Shown here one piece after another: positions 1 to 10,117 of a DNA stretch of 64,000 nucleotides. Made by a program: the position numbers and the translations under genes. The stretch's first letter is position 1. Each line of letters begins with the position of its first letter. The notes under the pieces are model-generated. The model did not search any database and was not told the origin of the DNA. It saw nothing but the letters and a program-made list of their open reading frames with translations. The DNA lies in the NCBI RefSeq assembly GCF_037975245.1, contig NC_092583.1, positions 1,638,264-1,702,263 of the forward strand. Reading direction: 5' to 3'. This DNA is from Apostichopus japonicus. Lineage: Eukaryota > Echinodermata > Holothuroidea > Aspidochirotida > Stichopodidae.

Positions 1-590
1 ACCCCCTACCCTTAGACCCATCCCCCATTTCAGTCACTACTTCCAGATCCGTCGGCAAATCAAATTTGACTTAAAATATGCACCAGATTGCATCTAAGGA
101 CGTTTCAAACTAAAAAATTTCCAAAGGGGAGGGGGACACCCCCTCCCCTTAGACCCCTCCCCCATTTCAGTCACCACTTCCAGATCCGTCGGCAAATCAA
201 ATTTGACTTAAAATATACATCAGATGGCATCTAAGGACGTTTCAAAACTAAAAATTACACCCCTCCCCCATTTCAGTCACCACTTCCAGATCCGTCGGCA
301 AATCAAATTTGACTTAAAATATACACCAGATTGCATCTAAGGACGTTTCAAAACTAAAAATTTTCCAAAGGGGAGGGGGACACCACCTCCCCTTAGACCC
401 CTCCCCCATTTCAGTCACCACTTCCAGATCCGTCGGCAAATCAAATTTGACTTAAAATATGCACCAGATTGCATCTAAGGACGTTTCAAAACTAAAAAAT
501 TGCCAAAGGGGAGGGGGACACCCCCTCCCCTTAGACCCCTCCCCCATTTCAGTCACCACTTCCAGATCCGTCGGCAAATCAAATTCTCCA
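1..590. repeat. 138-bp tandem repeat, about 4 copies, cut by window start
   Basis: The phrase CCCATTTCAGTCACCACTTC recurs near 25, 162, 268, 406 and 544, giving spacings of about 137, 106, 138 and 138 bases. The 106-base unit lacks the G-rich/C-rich part that the others carry (AAAGGGGAGGGGG followed by CCCCTCCCC). Units are nearly identical, so the array is young or homogenised. It begins before the window. Confidence 0.9.
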
Positions 591-627
591 CACCCCCCCA
601 ACAAAAACCCCTTCGCTACGCCCCTGT

Positions 628-853
628 ATCTAATGCCTCCTCTTGGGGAGTATTGGTATACATAGCGACGACATCGAGTGTAGCAAGTACTACTGCTTTT
701 GGTAACGGGGTGGCTTCCACAATTTTCAGAATGTGATTTGTGTCTTTCACATAGGTGCTTTGTTTTAATACAATAGGAAGCAAGAAATAGTCCACAAATT
801 CCGATATTTTTTCGGTCGGTGATCCGTTTCCGCTTATTATCGGGCCCTCCCTT
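628..853 (-). pseudogene. Penelope-like retroelement reverse transcriptase fragment
   Basis: On the minus strand one frame is open for about 75 codons. It reads a block with ISGNGSPTEKISEFVDYFL, then YVKDTN, then ATLDVVAMYTNTPQEEA. The order 'GNGSPTEKIS ... DTN ... LDV.(S/A).YTN.P..E' is what I know from reverse transcriptases of Penelope-like elements, which cover RT motifs just before the catalytic region. The frame ends abruptly at about 628, where the sequence passes into the short dispersed repeat ending in GGGGCGTAGCG. Upstream (above 853) the expected conserved lead-in is degraded. It is a truncated dead copy with no catalytic YADD box. The alternative is another RT lineage, but the motif order favours Penelope-like. 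Confidence 0.7.
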
Positions 854-1180
854 AAAAATACTTCAGGTTCTTGGCGACTACGTTGCGTTAGATAGTGTAA
901 AACCGCCTACATCCCCCTTTCATTAATAAGTATATCATAATTATCTCATTGAATATATCTTGTTTTATGTTTTTTTCTTGGGGTGAATCTGGTGTCATAA
1001 TTTTCGCGCAAAAGAAAAAAAACCGACGCAATAATAGTGTATCCATTGTAGTGCTCTACATGCACTGTTGAGCGTTGTTAAATATGTGTCTATCGAAAAA
1101 AATATGTGCACCAAAAAAGCGTGTCTGCAACGTTTCTGGTTTTTCTAGTTTTTGGCGAAATGTTTCACCATTTTGCATCT
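854..1180. other. AT-rich spacer, nothing recognised
   Basis: No open frame of note, no repeat structure and no splice-supported exon was seen here. Confidence 0.5.
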
Positions 1181-1199
1181 AAGCACTCACAATTGACCA

Positions 1200-1510
1200 A
1201 AAATTTCCAAGGGGGAGGGGACAACCCCTCCCCCTAGACCCCTCCCCCAGGACGCAGATCACTAAAGTGCTACCATCGGGATGTCGGCCCCCAGCGACGT
1301 AGCCAGGAATTTGAAAGGGGGGGAGCACTTTTTGCGATTGATATGGATTTTCAAAGTTGTAGGCACGACTATCTGAGCGGAGCGCCACCATCGGTTGGCG
1401 CGGAGCGTACAAGAAAATTTTTGGTTTTACAAACCCCCCCAGATGGCCGGAAACGGCCCTTCCCGAGTGTTCATTCTGGTTCCCTGGCCTCTTGCTAACT
1501 TGAGACACCT
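1200..1510. repeat. Dispersed nonautonomous element of the 'TTGTACGCTCCGCGCC' group
   Basis: It contains the shared module (around 1365-1425 on the minus strand: CTTGTACGCTCCGCGCCAAC, then ATGGTGGCGCTCCGCT) that recurs at 5345, 20950, 21690 and 22390. It has typical flanking G-runs and 'cgtagccagg' phrases. Ends could not be fixed. Confidence 0.6.
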
Positions 1511-2740
1511 CATTCAATATCACTTTTAAACCCCCCAAACAAACGAGTTAAAATAGTACGTAATTCAATACTACATAATGTATATATTTAAAATTAGCAA
1601 GGTACATGTACAGATCAGAGTAGTCTTACTTTTCAACTTCTGATAATTGTATATACAAAGATAGGCCAGAAATGTCTTTGATACAACTACAGCCAGTACT
1701 TGTCTTTGATACAACTGTAGCTAGTAAATGTTTAAGTTAGCCTAATAAGAGAAGGCGAGAGCTATCCGACGATTGCCATCTGATGCAAAGTTTCTCAACT
1801 GTTTTCTCAACTGAAATATTATTTGCGTAAACGGGTTCTTAACTAGATGTTACTACTGACAAGATCGGAATCTAGTCTTTTTCTGCGGGTAGAGTGTTGA
1901 TTGAAACGACACGCGATAGAAATGACAGCCTAGATGACAGAAGAATAGGTCACCTATAATTTGGCCATATTCTTGCTACGTTCATTTCAATAGTTTTTCC
2001 TGTCTAGAATCTTAAACTCCTCCAGCAAGCTTATGGATTTGAATTATGGGTGTATTTTAAAAAAAGGTAACTTGCCCAAAAATGTGTAGGCCCGGGCCTG
2101 CAGTGCTAGCCTACATACTGGCTACGCCCCTAATCATATGATATCTTATTATCAGCAGATTTTGTTTCCTGTTTGAATTCTTTTACATGTTCTTGTACGT
2201 AATATATCAGAAAGACAAGCATAGTGCCCTTTTACAATTTTTCCAGTAGGATGATTCTTGTTTATTGTCCAATGTCTGGACTTTAATGCATTTGACGAAC
2301 TTAACTGATGGACAATATAAACTTTCATATTTTGTAATATAGCCAGATATGCAGTGGTCTAAAAAAATATCGTTATCGCAGTGTATTAGCAGTGTAATAA
2401 TTATTTATAGGAAGTGCGTATCACGATTGCTAGCTTAGCTTCGTAACATGCTGTTCGTGCAACAACTTAGGACGAATCAAAGAAAGGATGAGAACGAACG
2501 TTGTCGACGTTGTTGTGCATACGGTTCGTGACATAAGGCAATATGTATGTTATTACGCTGTGGCCAACTGTAGGCTTGTAATAGGCTATAGGCTAAATTT
2601 AGCTAATTGCATCTGCCAATCTAAGTAAGTAGTTCAATCAGTAGGCGGGAATGTTACTACGATTATAATCGAGTTAACGGTGCTGACGAGTATTCAAGAT
2701 CAAAAGAGCACTGACAAAATACCATGCTAAAAAACGACAG
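1511..2740. other. Unassigned spacer
   Basis: AT-rich sequence without a supported exon. A remnant of a C/G-rich dispersed repeat ('ctggctacgtccctg', 'ggatccgcccctg') follows at about 2760-2850. Nothing else could be assigned. Confidence 0.45.
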
Positions 2741-3768
2741 TTTTTAAACATTTTTTTCGAAACTGAAAGGGGGGGAGCGGTCGCTCCCCCTGCCCCCCCT
2801 GGCTACGTCCCTGTCGGCCCCCCCTTTCTCAAAATCCTGGATCCGCCCCTGCTTAAGTATACAACTTACATAACTGCAGATTTGTAGACCCGGCGTCGAT
2901 GTATGCAGGCATGGGATAGTGTACCATTTGTACTCACATCTTGACATTCTATCCAGTAAACTTTTGAAACGTTCTACTTAACATAAGGCTGCAGCTCAAT
3001 GTATTTGTTACCGTACCTTATGTATTAAAGACACATGGAATCGAGCAAGTGCGCCGATACAAATCACTGAAGTGCTGAATCATTCAAATGGATCCATTGC
3101 ATTATAGCAAAATGAGTGTCAGATAAACAAAACAACTCCCCTCCTCCCCCCCCTCCCCCCGTTTCATGTAGGTAACGGTAAATCGTCGAAAAATATTCTT
3201 ATTCCTATTCATACCCCTAGTCCTATTCATATATCATTGTAATTATCAATATTAATTGAGCAGCTACAGCCGGGCTGAAGTTGTATACCTCCTGACGTCA
3301 CACAAAGCTAAATCCGATAGAATAACCTCAATGCGGTTTGCAACGCCGGTAAGCAACTGAATACCCGATCAGCGCAAAGCGTACAAGAAAAGCAAATACA
3401 TCAAATGTTCAGAATACACTGGTAGGCCTACGTGGCGAAAGGTCTGTCGGAAGACATTAGATAAAGCGACCTACCACATTAGCATGAAAGGTTAGGCTCG
3501 CCAATTTATTTTCTATAATAGGCTACATGTTATACGGTGAGTACACAGTTAAATTCTTATTATTCTAATAAGTAGCCTAACATAAAGACCATGTAACATT
3601 TCTATCTGTGTTAATGAACTATTATTCAAATATGATGGCGACGGAAGGCTCATAAAAGGAATCCTTTAATCCCACTAGCAGAATAGCACCTCTCTGTTTA
3701 TATATTACTTAGCTAGTTACTTTGACATCATGGTGGTGATTCTGTTTTCTGCTTAAGAAATTGCAAGG

Positions 3769-3774
3769 ATGTCG
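3769..3774 (+). CDS. Candidate first coding exon of the sulfotransferase gene (copy 1), very short
   Basis: ATGTCG is followed at once by GTAAGT, a strong splice donor. Joining it to the acceptor at 8179/8180 (TTCCTTCTAG) gives ATG TCG TAT CTT GCT AAC ATG, in frame with the signal-anchor exon. The same arrangement survives in block A copy 2 (45577-45582, donor GTAAGG). Upstream are a CATAAAAGG box near 3652 and a conserved stretch that could be a promoter. This is inference: it rests on frame agreement, splice consensus and conservation. The next ATG (8192) could serve as start without it. Confidence 0.3.
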
Positions 3775-3859
3775 GTAAGTTTTTTTGTTAATAGTACATT
3801 TTACCAAAATATATTTTCAGTTTGATTTATTTCCCACATAATTTAAATATAAATGGTGA

Positions 3860-4020
3860 ATAGTTAAATTGTAAAAAAAAATAAAAGAATGCAAAGGATA
3901 AGTAAGAGAAAGAAGACAAGAACAAAGAACATTTATTTTTCGTCTCCGAGAATCAAACCCACGAAGCTGTATTTCATTCGTGTTGATTTGGCTACAATCT
4001 TGTACTATACTGATGCTCAA
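3860..4020 (-). repeat. Possible degenerate tRNA-derived SINE head
   Basis: Minus strand reads GAGCATCAGTATAGTAC and, about 50 bases on, CGTGGGTTTGATTCTCGG, which resembles an A-box and a T-loop/B-box at tRNA spacing. The B-box departs from GGTTCGANNCC. The same structure is in 45680-45840. It also gives a short open minus-strand frame in both copies, which I do not think is a protein. Confidence 0.3.
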
Positions 4021-4872
4021 TGCTGTCTGAATAAGGCTACAAGTAGCCTACCTCTAAAATTAACCTCTTTGTTTTTAGTTGATCAAAATCTTAAAATTCG
4101 GTAACATTGTTACAATATTTAATAGTGTAAAATCATATATGGTAGTTTAAATGTGTAGGGACACCATTTTTCCCCCTTCGTATCACACTGTCTAAGAGAT
4201 GATTTTTTAAAAAATTTTATCTTCGTTTTTTTTCAATTGGTGTACACCTTTCAGTTAAATTGAAAGCTGTCCAATTAATTTCTGCTATGATGTGTTAATT
4301 AATGTCACACCCAACTCAAACAGCATACTCTGTTAAAAAGGTTGGACCAATTTGTTTACCTATAACATTGGGTACGTTTGTAAATCCAACCAACTTTGCG
4401 TAAATTGTTGCCACAAAACAAGTGTACCGTAACTGCAGACAATTTCGACCAACTTTCGACCACTTTTTTGGCAACTAAATTATTTAAACTGTCGTAATTT
4501 TGTTGTTTTTCATTCTTCTTCTTCTTCTGAATGCAACGGGGTTTTTCCTTTATAAATATTTATACAATTTTTCGTAGCGTGTATTAGTTTGAGCTCATCG
4601 TTCTAATTATTAAAGACAAGCAACTCCGTATTATGTAGCCGGTTCGCTTTAGTTTACTGCTTTTTAGACATGACATTGTATGAAGAAAAATGCTTCCTAT
4701 ACGCAATCGCATGGTTTCCTTTAATCACTGCCTACACGGTAGCCCCCCCCCCCCCCGGCCTTCCATCACACCCGAGATACCCTCTTCCCGATGTACAAGT
4801 TGAGTCCCTTTATGTTCAGGTCATACCGTTGACATCCATGCAAAGTCAAATTATGCAGCATCGGCCGAGTCC

Positions 4873-5156
4873 ATCTTATGGAAAAATCTGAATGACAAAA
4901 TATCGGTCCTTTTTACACTCAGACGTTGAGCTAAACGTTGCAATATTCCTATGGGTCATTGTCTAGAGTTAAGGGTATGTTTACATTGTGAGCAGGGAGA
5001 GGGGGGAGGGGGGCAGGCGGGGGTGCAGGGGTGCAGGGGTGGTGTTCGTGAATTGTGATCAATAGCATTACTACAGAGGCCTATATACTCGGTGTACGTA
5101 CGTTCACTGCAGGGTCAGAATAATTAAGTAACTACATCCATTGTCTTGAAGCCAAC
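4873..5156. other. Spacer with G-rich tract
   Basis: It holds a purine/G-rich tract at about 4990-5042 (GGGAGAGGGGGGAGGGGGG and similar) with potential to form G-quadruplex. No gene was seen. Confidence 0.5.
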
Positions 5157-5164
5157 ACTATAAG

Positions 5165-5820
5165 CAAGGGCGGCGGAACCGGGGGGGGCACAGGGGGCAC
5201 GTGCCCCCCCCCCCACTTTTCCTCAGGTTAAAAATGTGCCCTTTTTCTACATAAAAATTGAGGTGTCTCAAGTTAGCAAGAGGCCAGGGAACCAGAATGA
5301 ACACTCGGGAAGGGCCGTTTCCGGCCATCTGAGGGGTTTGTAAAACCAAAAATTTTCTTGTACGCTCCGCGCCAACCGATGGTGGCGCTCCGCTCAGATA
5401 GTCGTGCTTAAAACTTTGCAAATCCTGGCTACGCCCTTGACTTTTAATGAATTTCTGTGGGACAAACTCAAAGCTATTTCGAATGGAAAAAACTTTGTTA
5501 AGATATTAACAAGAAATAAACTCTAATTCGGAAGATTCCTACATTAGCAACTAGCATGATTTCACCTCATTTTGTCTCAAAAGAAAACTTGTTCCTTGTT
5601 TCCCAATTTGCACATTGGATATTGCACTGATAGTATGCATATTTTTCTTGAGGGGAGGGGGGGGGGGCGTTGATGGAGTGATGTGTATACGCAAATAAGA
5701 TAATACAATAAGAGTTATAAAGGGTACTAAATATAAGGCTGCATCATTCCAATCGACTTTCTGCAAAGTGCCCTTTGATGTCGGTGCCCCCCCAGATTAA
5801 AAGTGCTTCCGCCGCCCTTG
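5165..5820. mobile_element. hAT-like nonautonomous element, 8-bp target duplication
   Basis: Terminal inverted repeats CAAGGGCGGCGGAA / TTCCGCCGCCCTTG bound 656 bases. They are flanked by ACTATAAG (5157-5164) and ACTACAAG (5821-5828), an 8-bp duplication with one mismatch, as in the hAT superfamily. The interior carries long C and G runs and the shared 'TTGTACGCTCCGCGCC' module at about 5340-5410. No transposase frame, so it would depend on a helper element. Confidence 0.8.
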
Positions 5821-5828
5821 ACTACAAG

Positions 5829-6212
5829 TGTTAGTATTAAAGGTCAGCTCTATAACTGTGTTTGTTCTTGTCACAACTTCCGTGGGATAATACAAAATGG
5901 CACCCTCTAGCGCCCCCTCTGTTGCGACCCCGGGTTTTTCCTTTGGCCTTCAAAGCCGATAAAAATAAAATTTTAGATAGATTCAGGGAAGTAAACTCAA
6001 AGGACCAAAAGACTACTGAGATGTTTCTGAAAGTTAACAAAACGATATATTTACAATGATACGATCTCTACTGATTTGTACAAGGATTATTGGTACTAGA
6101 AATTTGGAATATTACAGACAGATTTTACAATATTATACGGCCGTTAAATTTTTAAAAGATTACTTAACTTATCTTACGCGGCGCGTGCCGGCTCTCGGTT
6201 CCTTTCGTAGCT
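5829..6212. other. Spacer before the solo LTR
   Basis: AT-rich to about 6170, then GC-rich up to the LTR edge. A plus-strand open frame (6056-6403) runs across the LTR boundary and has no recognisable domain, so I do not call it a gene. Confidence 0.4.
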
Positions 6213-6216
6213 GTTC

Positions 6217-6851
6217 TGACCTCCTTGCGTCACCAACAACGATGTCGGGATTAGGCTCCCTCGTAGGCTGGTATCCCGTGACTTGGTCAGGAGCAAAACC
6301 GTTCCCCGCTGGTCCAATTCGACTCAACGTTTGTATCCCAAGGATGGCTTCCTCCTGGGTGAACTCCGAAAAACTCTGCCGAAGTCACGCCTGTCCCGGT
6401 TAAACGACGCACCAATCTTATAAACAAACAGTCCACCGGTTCCTCCGTCCGTCCCCTCGATTAATCTTTTATCTCAGATGAATTTCTTTATACAATAGAT
6501 CGGAAAATTCTGAACTAAACTCCTCATTACCGAAAATATCTCTTCTTATATAGCCGGGTTTAATCTCCCGAAAGTTCTTTTCCAGGAATCCTGACGGAAA
6601 AACATCGAGAATCATCCATGTCTCGAAGATACGACTGATAGTGCATCGTTCATCGGTCGATATCCGGTCACCTGCTAAAAATTACTTCCCGTATGTTCTG
6701 GAAATTTGCACTCGTTAATACCGAATAGCGCCATCATTTCTCGACGCTTCCAGAAAAAACGCACAAGTTGTCAGTCACGACGAGTGACCTACTTATCACC
6801 CTGACCAGCATATACTGAATACACGTACAATGAATAAAGTCGTTCGTGACA
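6217..6851 (-). mobile_element. Probable solo LTR
   Basis: Read on the minus strand the segment starts TGTCACGAACGACTTTATTC and ends AAGGAGGTCA, i.e. TG...CA ends. It is flanked by GTTC on both sides (6213-6216 and 6852-6855). A TATATAAG promoter-like box lies in the minus strand at about 6546-6553. The sister locus (around 51710-51720) lacks the insertion and runs from ...TAGCTG directly towards GTTCTTTATGCTGG. The 635-bp size suits an LTR. No coding region adjoins it. A four-base duplication is weak evidence by itself. Confidence 0.55.
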
Positions 6852-8179
6852 GTTCTTTATGCTGGATAGACTATAACCTCAATGATGTTTACCTGCTTTT
6901 GTTGATATATTGTCTATAAAGGCTTGTTTTGTGTAAACTAAGCACATTGGTTGGTTTGCCCCAAGATGTAACAGATAACTCACTTATGACAGTGTGAAAA
7001 CTCCGTTGACTATATCTATGTGCCGCACAGCTTTCATCTTATTCCAATTTCCAATTGTTCAAATATAACGACTAGGTGTATGTTTGTGTGTACATGGGTG
7101 GGTGTGCGTGTGTGTGTAGTTGCGTGGTTTACAAGCAGATTAAGCGACACATAAAAATCTTGAGGTCTCTATTTGTTTGTTCTGTATACTTCTACGTCGT
7201 GATCTAAGCCTAGAAAACATTAATTAACAGGAGAAATTCATATAGGCTGTTATTACATTACAAATTATTAATGAAGCACTGGAACTGAAAGATAATGCAT
7301 TGTTAGGTAAATTCAAAATACCAATTGTGTGAACCTTTAAAGGACAAATGAACAACTAGATTATTAAAGAAGAATAATAAAAAAATGTTGACAGTGCTGC
7401 ATGGAGTAAAGGGAGGGGGGCGAGGCCACCTTGTCATCTGCTATGTGCCCTTACAGTTGGACCAAAACGTAGTTCGACATTAAAAGCCTTAAGCCTTAAA
7501 AGTCTTATAAAGTTAAGTAATATATGATATTTACCGGTCGTACTACGAATATATATGAGTCGCATCGCGATTTGAATGTACCTAAGATGATATTCATATT
7601 TATGTGCTATATTAATAGCTCTAACGGTAATTGGTATATATGTGTCGTTTACCTTATTTATTTTGTACAAAATAGATCATACTGAAGTTTGGAAGACCAC
7701 GTTCCACGAGTTATGACATTACTTAAAGTCACCTAATGTTCCCTTTGCCTTTTAGATTTATACAGAGACAAGAATGCATCATCTGTTCACTTCGCCCTCC
7801 CAAAAGAAAGTCACATGCCAAAAAAACACATCTAGAAGTTATGAACAAGTTATTAAAAAAAGATGTTTTCAGCATATAGCCACGCAAATGAGCAAATGAA
7901 AGCATGCATTGAGCTTTACACATAGTAAAGGTTTTTTTTTAATGTATACATCTTTTTTTTATTCCGTTGATTATGGTTTTTCAAGGAAAATTTATAAATC
8001 AATATTCGATAACAGAGATATACATATAAACATGTATTCGTGTGTGTGTGTTTTGTATGTCGCACATACCAAATTTGGTAAAGATCGTCGGTGACGAAGC
8101 TTGACAGAATTGCTGTTGTAAACTATTTGAAATATTCAAATATAATCGGTTCTATATATTTCGAAATGTTTCCTTCTAG

Positions 8180-8340
8180 TATCTTGCTAACATGGTTCCG
8201 CAGACGAAGACAATATGTTTACAGTCCAAACGGATAATCGTTGTTATCCCTTTGTCCCTGTATGTAATCCTTGCGATCTTAGGGCTACTAAACCAAGTCA
8301 ACTTACCTCGCTTGAAGCCACTTTACAAATCGAATGTAAG
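8180..8340 (+). CDS. Sulfotransferase gene 1, signal-anchor exon
   Basis: The first in-frame ATG is at 8192. From there 49 codons plus two bases encode a short basic tail (QTKTICLQSKR), a hydrophobic helix of about 20 residues (IIVVIPLSLYVILAILGLL, roughly residues 15-33) and the start of a stem. This is the classic N-terminus of a type II Golgi glycan-modifying enzyme. The exon is bounded by TTCCTTCTAG upstream and GTAAGT after 8340. The sister exon at 52822-52982 is the same length with a few conservative changes. Frame continues open to the acceptor, so translation may start further upstream (see 3769). Confidence 0.75.
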
Positions 8341-8627
8341 GTAAGTTAATGGTTTTGCCTCGATTTCAATTTTTCGGTCTGTGAAACGTCAGCTTCTGGT
8401 CAAACTTTTAGCTTTACTACTATAAAGGCTCCCCCCCCCCCTCTCAATCAATAAGTCTTAAAGTTGCAAGAATTATTGATGACTTCTTCGACACATTCGG
8501 ACACATATTCTCCTTATGTTTGGAATTAAGGGTGAGAATACTATACCGCCCTAACCACAAGTCATGTTCAAAGTTTGTCCCCGTTTCAGGAAAGCTCAAA
8601 CATGCCCGCATGTCATAAAGTCATAAA

Positions 8628-8657
8628 ATGGAGCTATAAACTGTTTATTGCTCCATG
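8628..8657. mobile_element. Hairpin micro-insertion (older copy)
   Basis: An imperfect palindrome ATGGAGCTATAAAC ... TTTATTGCTCCAT inside intron 2. It is the same insertion as 54617-54647 in the sister gene, so it predates the duplication. Here the left flank is rearranged (GTCATAAAGTCATAAA) and the 7-bp duplication is no longer clean. Confidence 0.6.
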
Positions 8658-9075
8658 GTCGTACAGGCATACCGTATCTTCAGCGGGTGCCAGTTAACAT
8701 TGGTCAATATGCTCACGTTTCTGAAGGAAATCTTTGCAGATTTACTCAACAACTTAAAACGACCTATAATTATATTAGTAAGAAACACTTTTACCACTCA
8801 AAATCTTTGGTTGGATGGAGCGGACGTTAGACCAATCTCCAATGGTTTTCAAATGGCCGCCCAAATCCTTTGTTTTGACAATTATTGGAAACCCCTTCTA
8901 ATGTCGAAAGGAGTTGATGAGGGGGGGGGGTGGGGAGGGGGCTGGAACAAAAATATGTTTTTTCGTTCACTAGACTTATTGAAAAATTAGTTTCAACGAA
9001 TAAATGTGATGAAATAAATGTTGTCACCGTTTTTTCGATTTCCATTTGGAGGTCAGCCACAGGACTCTACCGAAG

Positions 9076-10117
9076 CTTTGCGCCTCTCGCTGAGTTAGAG
9101 TGGGGAGATATGAGTAATAATAATAGTAACACATCGGTTTCCACACATGAGCCAGAATGTTCACCAAAACAGAAGATAGTGTTTATAAAGACACACAAAA
9201 CAGCGAGTACAACAACTGCTTCCATCTTTGAGCGATACGGTTATTATCGCAATTTGACGTTCGTGACGGGAAAACGCCACGTTTTATCCTTTGCTGGCAA
9301 ATTTAATCGCAAAAATGTGTTACCGTTCCCTAAGATGAAGAAGAAGACGTTTGACATTTTAGCGAATCACGCCAGATATGATCGCAAGGAGATGAGTTTA
9401 TTGATACCGAATGCAGTCTACATCACCATCCTACGAAAGCCCGAAGAGCAATTGGAATCGGCTTTCGGATATTTCGAAATGTACAAAACGATTAATAAAA
9501 CAGACGGAGAAACACCTTTGGAGGCTTATATGAATGACCCGAAGAAATATTGGAAAAAGTTAAAAATGTGGCAACTGAGTAGAAATGGACAATTATTCGA
9601 TTTAGGTTTCGAGCATGAGTTCGATGAGGATGGCGTCAAATTAGAGGGCGCAATTCAAGACTTGGACGAGGAATTGGACCTTGTTTTGATCAGTGAATAT
9701 TACGACGAGTCTCTGATTCTATTAAGAAAACTATTGTGTTGGGATTATGAAGATATTTTATACATATCGGCTGGGGTCAGAAGTTCAAGTCATCGATTTC
9801 AGAAAAGTGACGAATTAATAGCGAAGATTAAAAAATGGAACCATGGAGATGTTTTACTATATGATCACTTCAATCGAACATTTTGGAAGAAAGTAGATGC
9901 TTACGGTAAAGATTTTCAGAGAGACTTGAATTTTTTTAGACGATTAAACCAGGAAGTTTTTGATCAATGTATCGATTCTAAGAAACTTGACCGAAAAGAT
10001 ACGAGAGAAGATAAATTTGTACTTAAGAATAATACAGAAAGGTGCACCAGGATTCTAAGAGCCGACATCGGATACACGAAACTTATTCGAACTTATATGA
10101 AAAGGAAATATGGATGA
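9076..10117 (+). CDS. Galactose-3-O-sulfotransferase-like protein, gene 1, catalytic exon
   Basis: It encodes about 346 residues of a Golgi sulfotransferase of the galactose-3-O-sulfotransferase (Gal3ST) family, which moves sulfate from PAPS to the 3-hydroxyl of galactose on glycolipids or glycans. Seen directly: the PAPS 5'-phosphosulfate loop KIVFIKTHKTAS (coding bases near 9172-9210), the 3'-phosphate motif ITILRKP...ESAF (near 9424-9470), the family block LVLISEYYDESLILLRKLLCW (residues in bases 9680-9740), and HFNRTFWKKVDAYG. N-glycosylation sequons NLT, NRT and NNT are present. With the anchor exon the protein is about 396 residues, close to vertebrate members. The frame is intact to TGA at 10115. 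The frame is also open upstream to 8930, but that part looks intronic. Acceptor choice is uncertain: GAAG at 9072-9075 keeps frame with the 8340 donor, whereas the better-looking ACAG at 9059-9062 would not. The acceptor substrate cannot be told from sequence. A possible polyadenylation signal AATAAA lies at 11124. Confidence 0.9.

Larger units (their letters stand above)
2852..4872. repeat. Segmental duplication block A, copy 1
   Basis: Collinear and nearly identical to 44381-46686, starting at CTTAAGTATACAACTTACAT and ending at GCATCGGCCGAGT. Differences are small indels plus an extra roughly 280-base AT-rich stretch in copy 2 near 44730-45000. It precedes block B in both units, so it belongs to the same tandem duplication as the sulfotransferase genes. 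Confidence 0.9.

Noticed and set aside
6056-6403. 115-codon plus-strand frame as a gene
   Set aside because: It crosses the left edge of the solo LTR and has no domain.
8655-8990. Extra coding exon in intron 2 (frame with LTLVNMLTFLKEIFADLL)
   Set aside because: It has plausible splice edges, but in gene 2 this stretch is broken by a 2-kb insertion and the frame does not resemble the sulfotransferase family.
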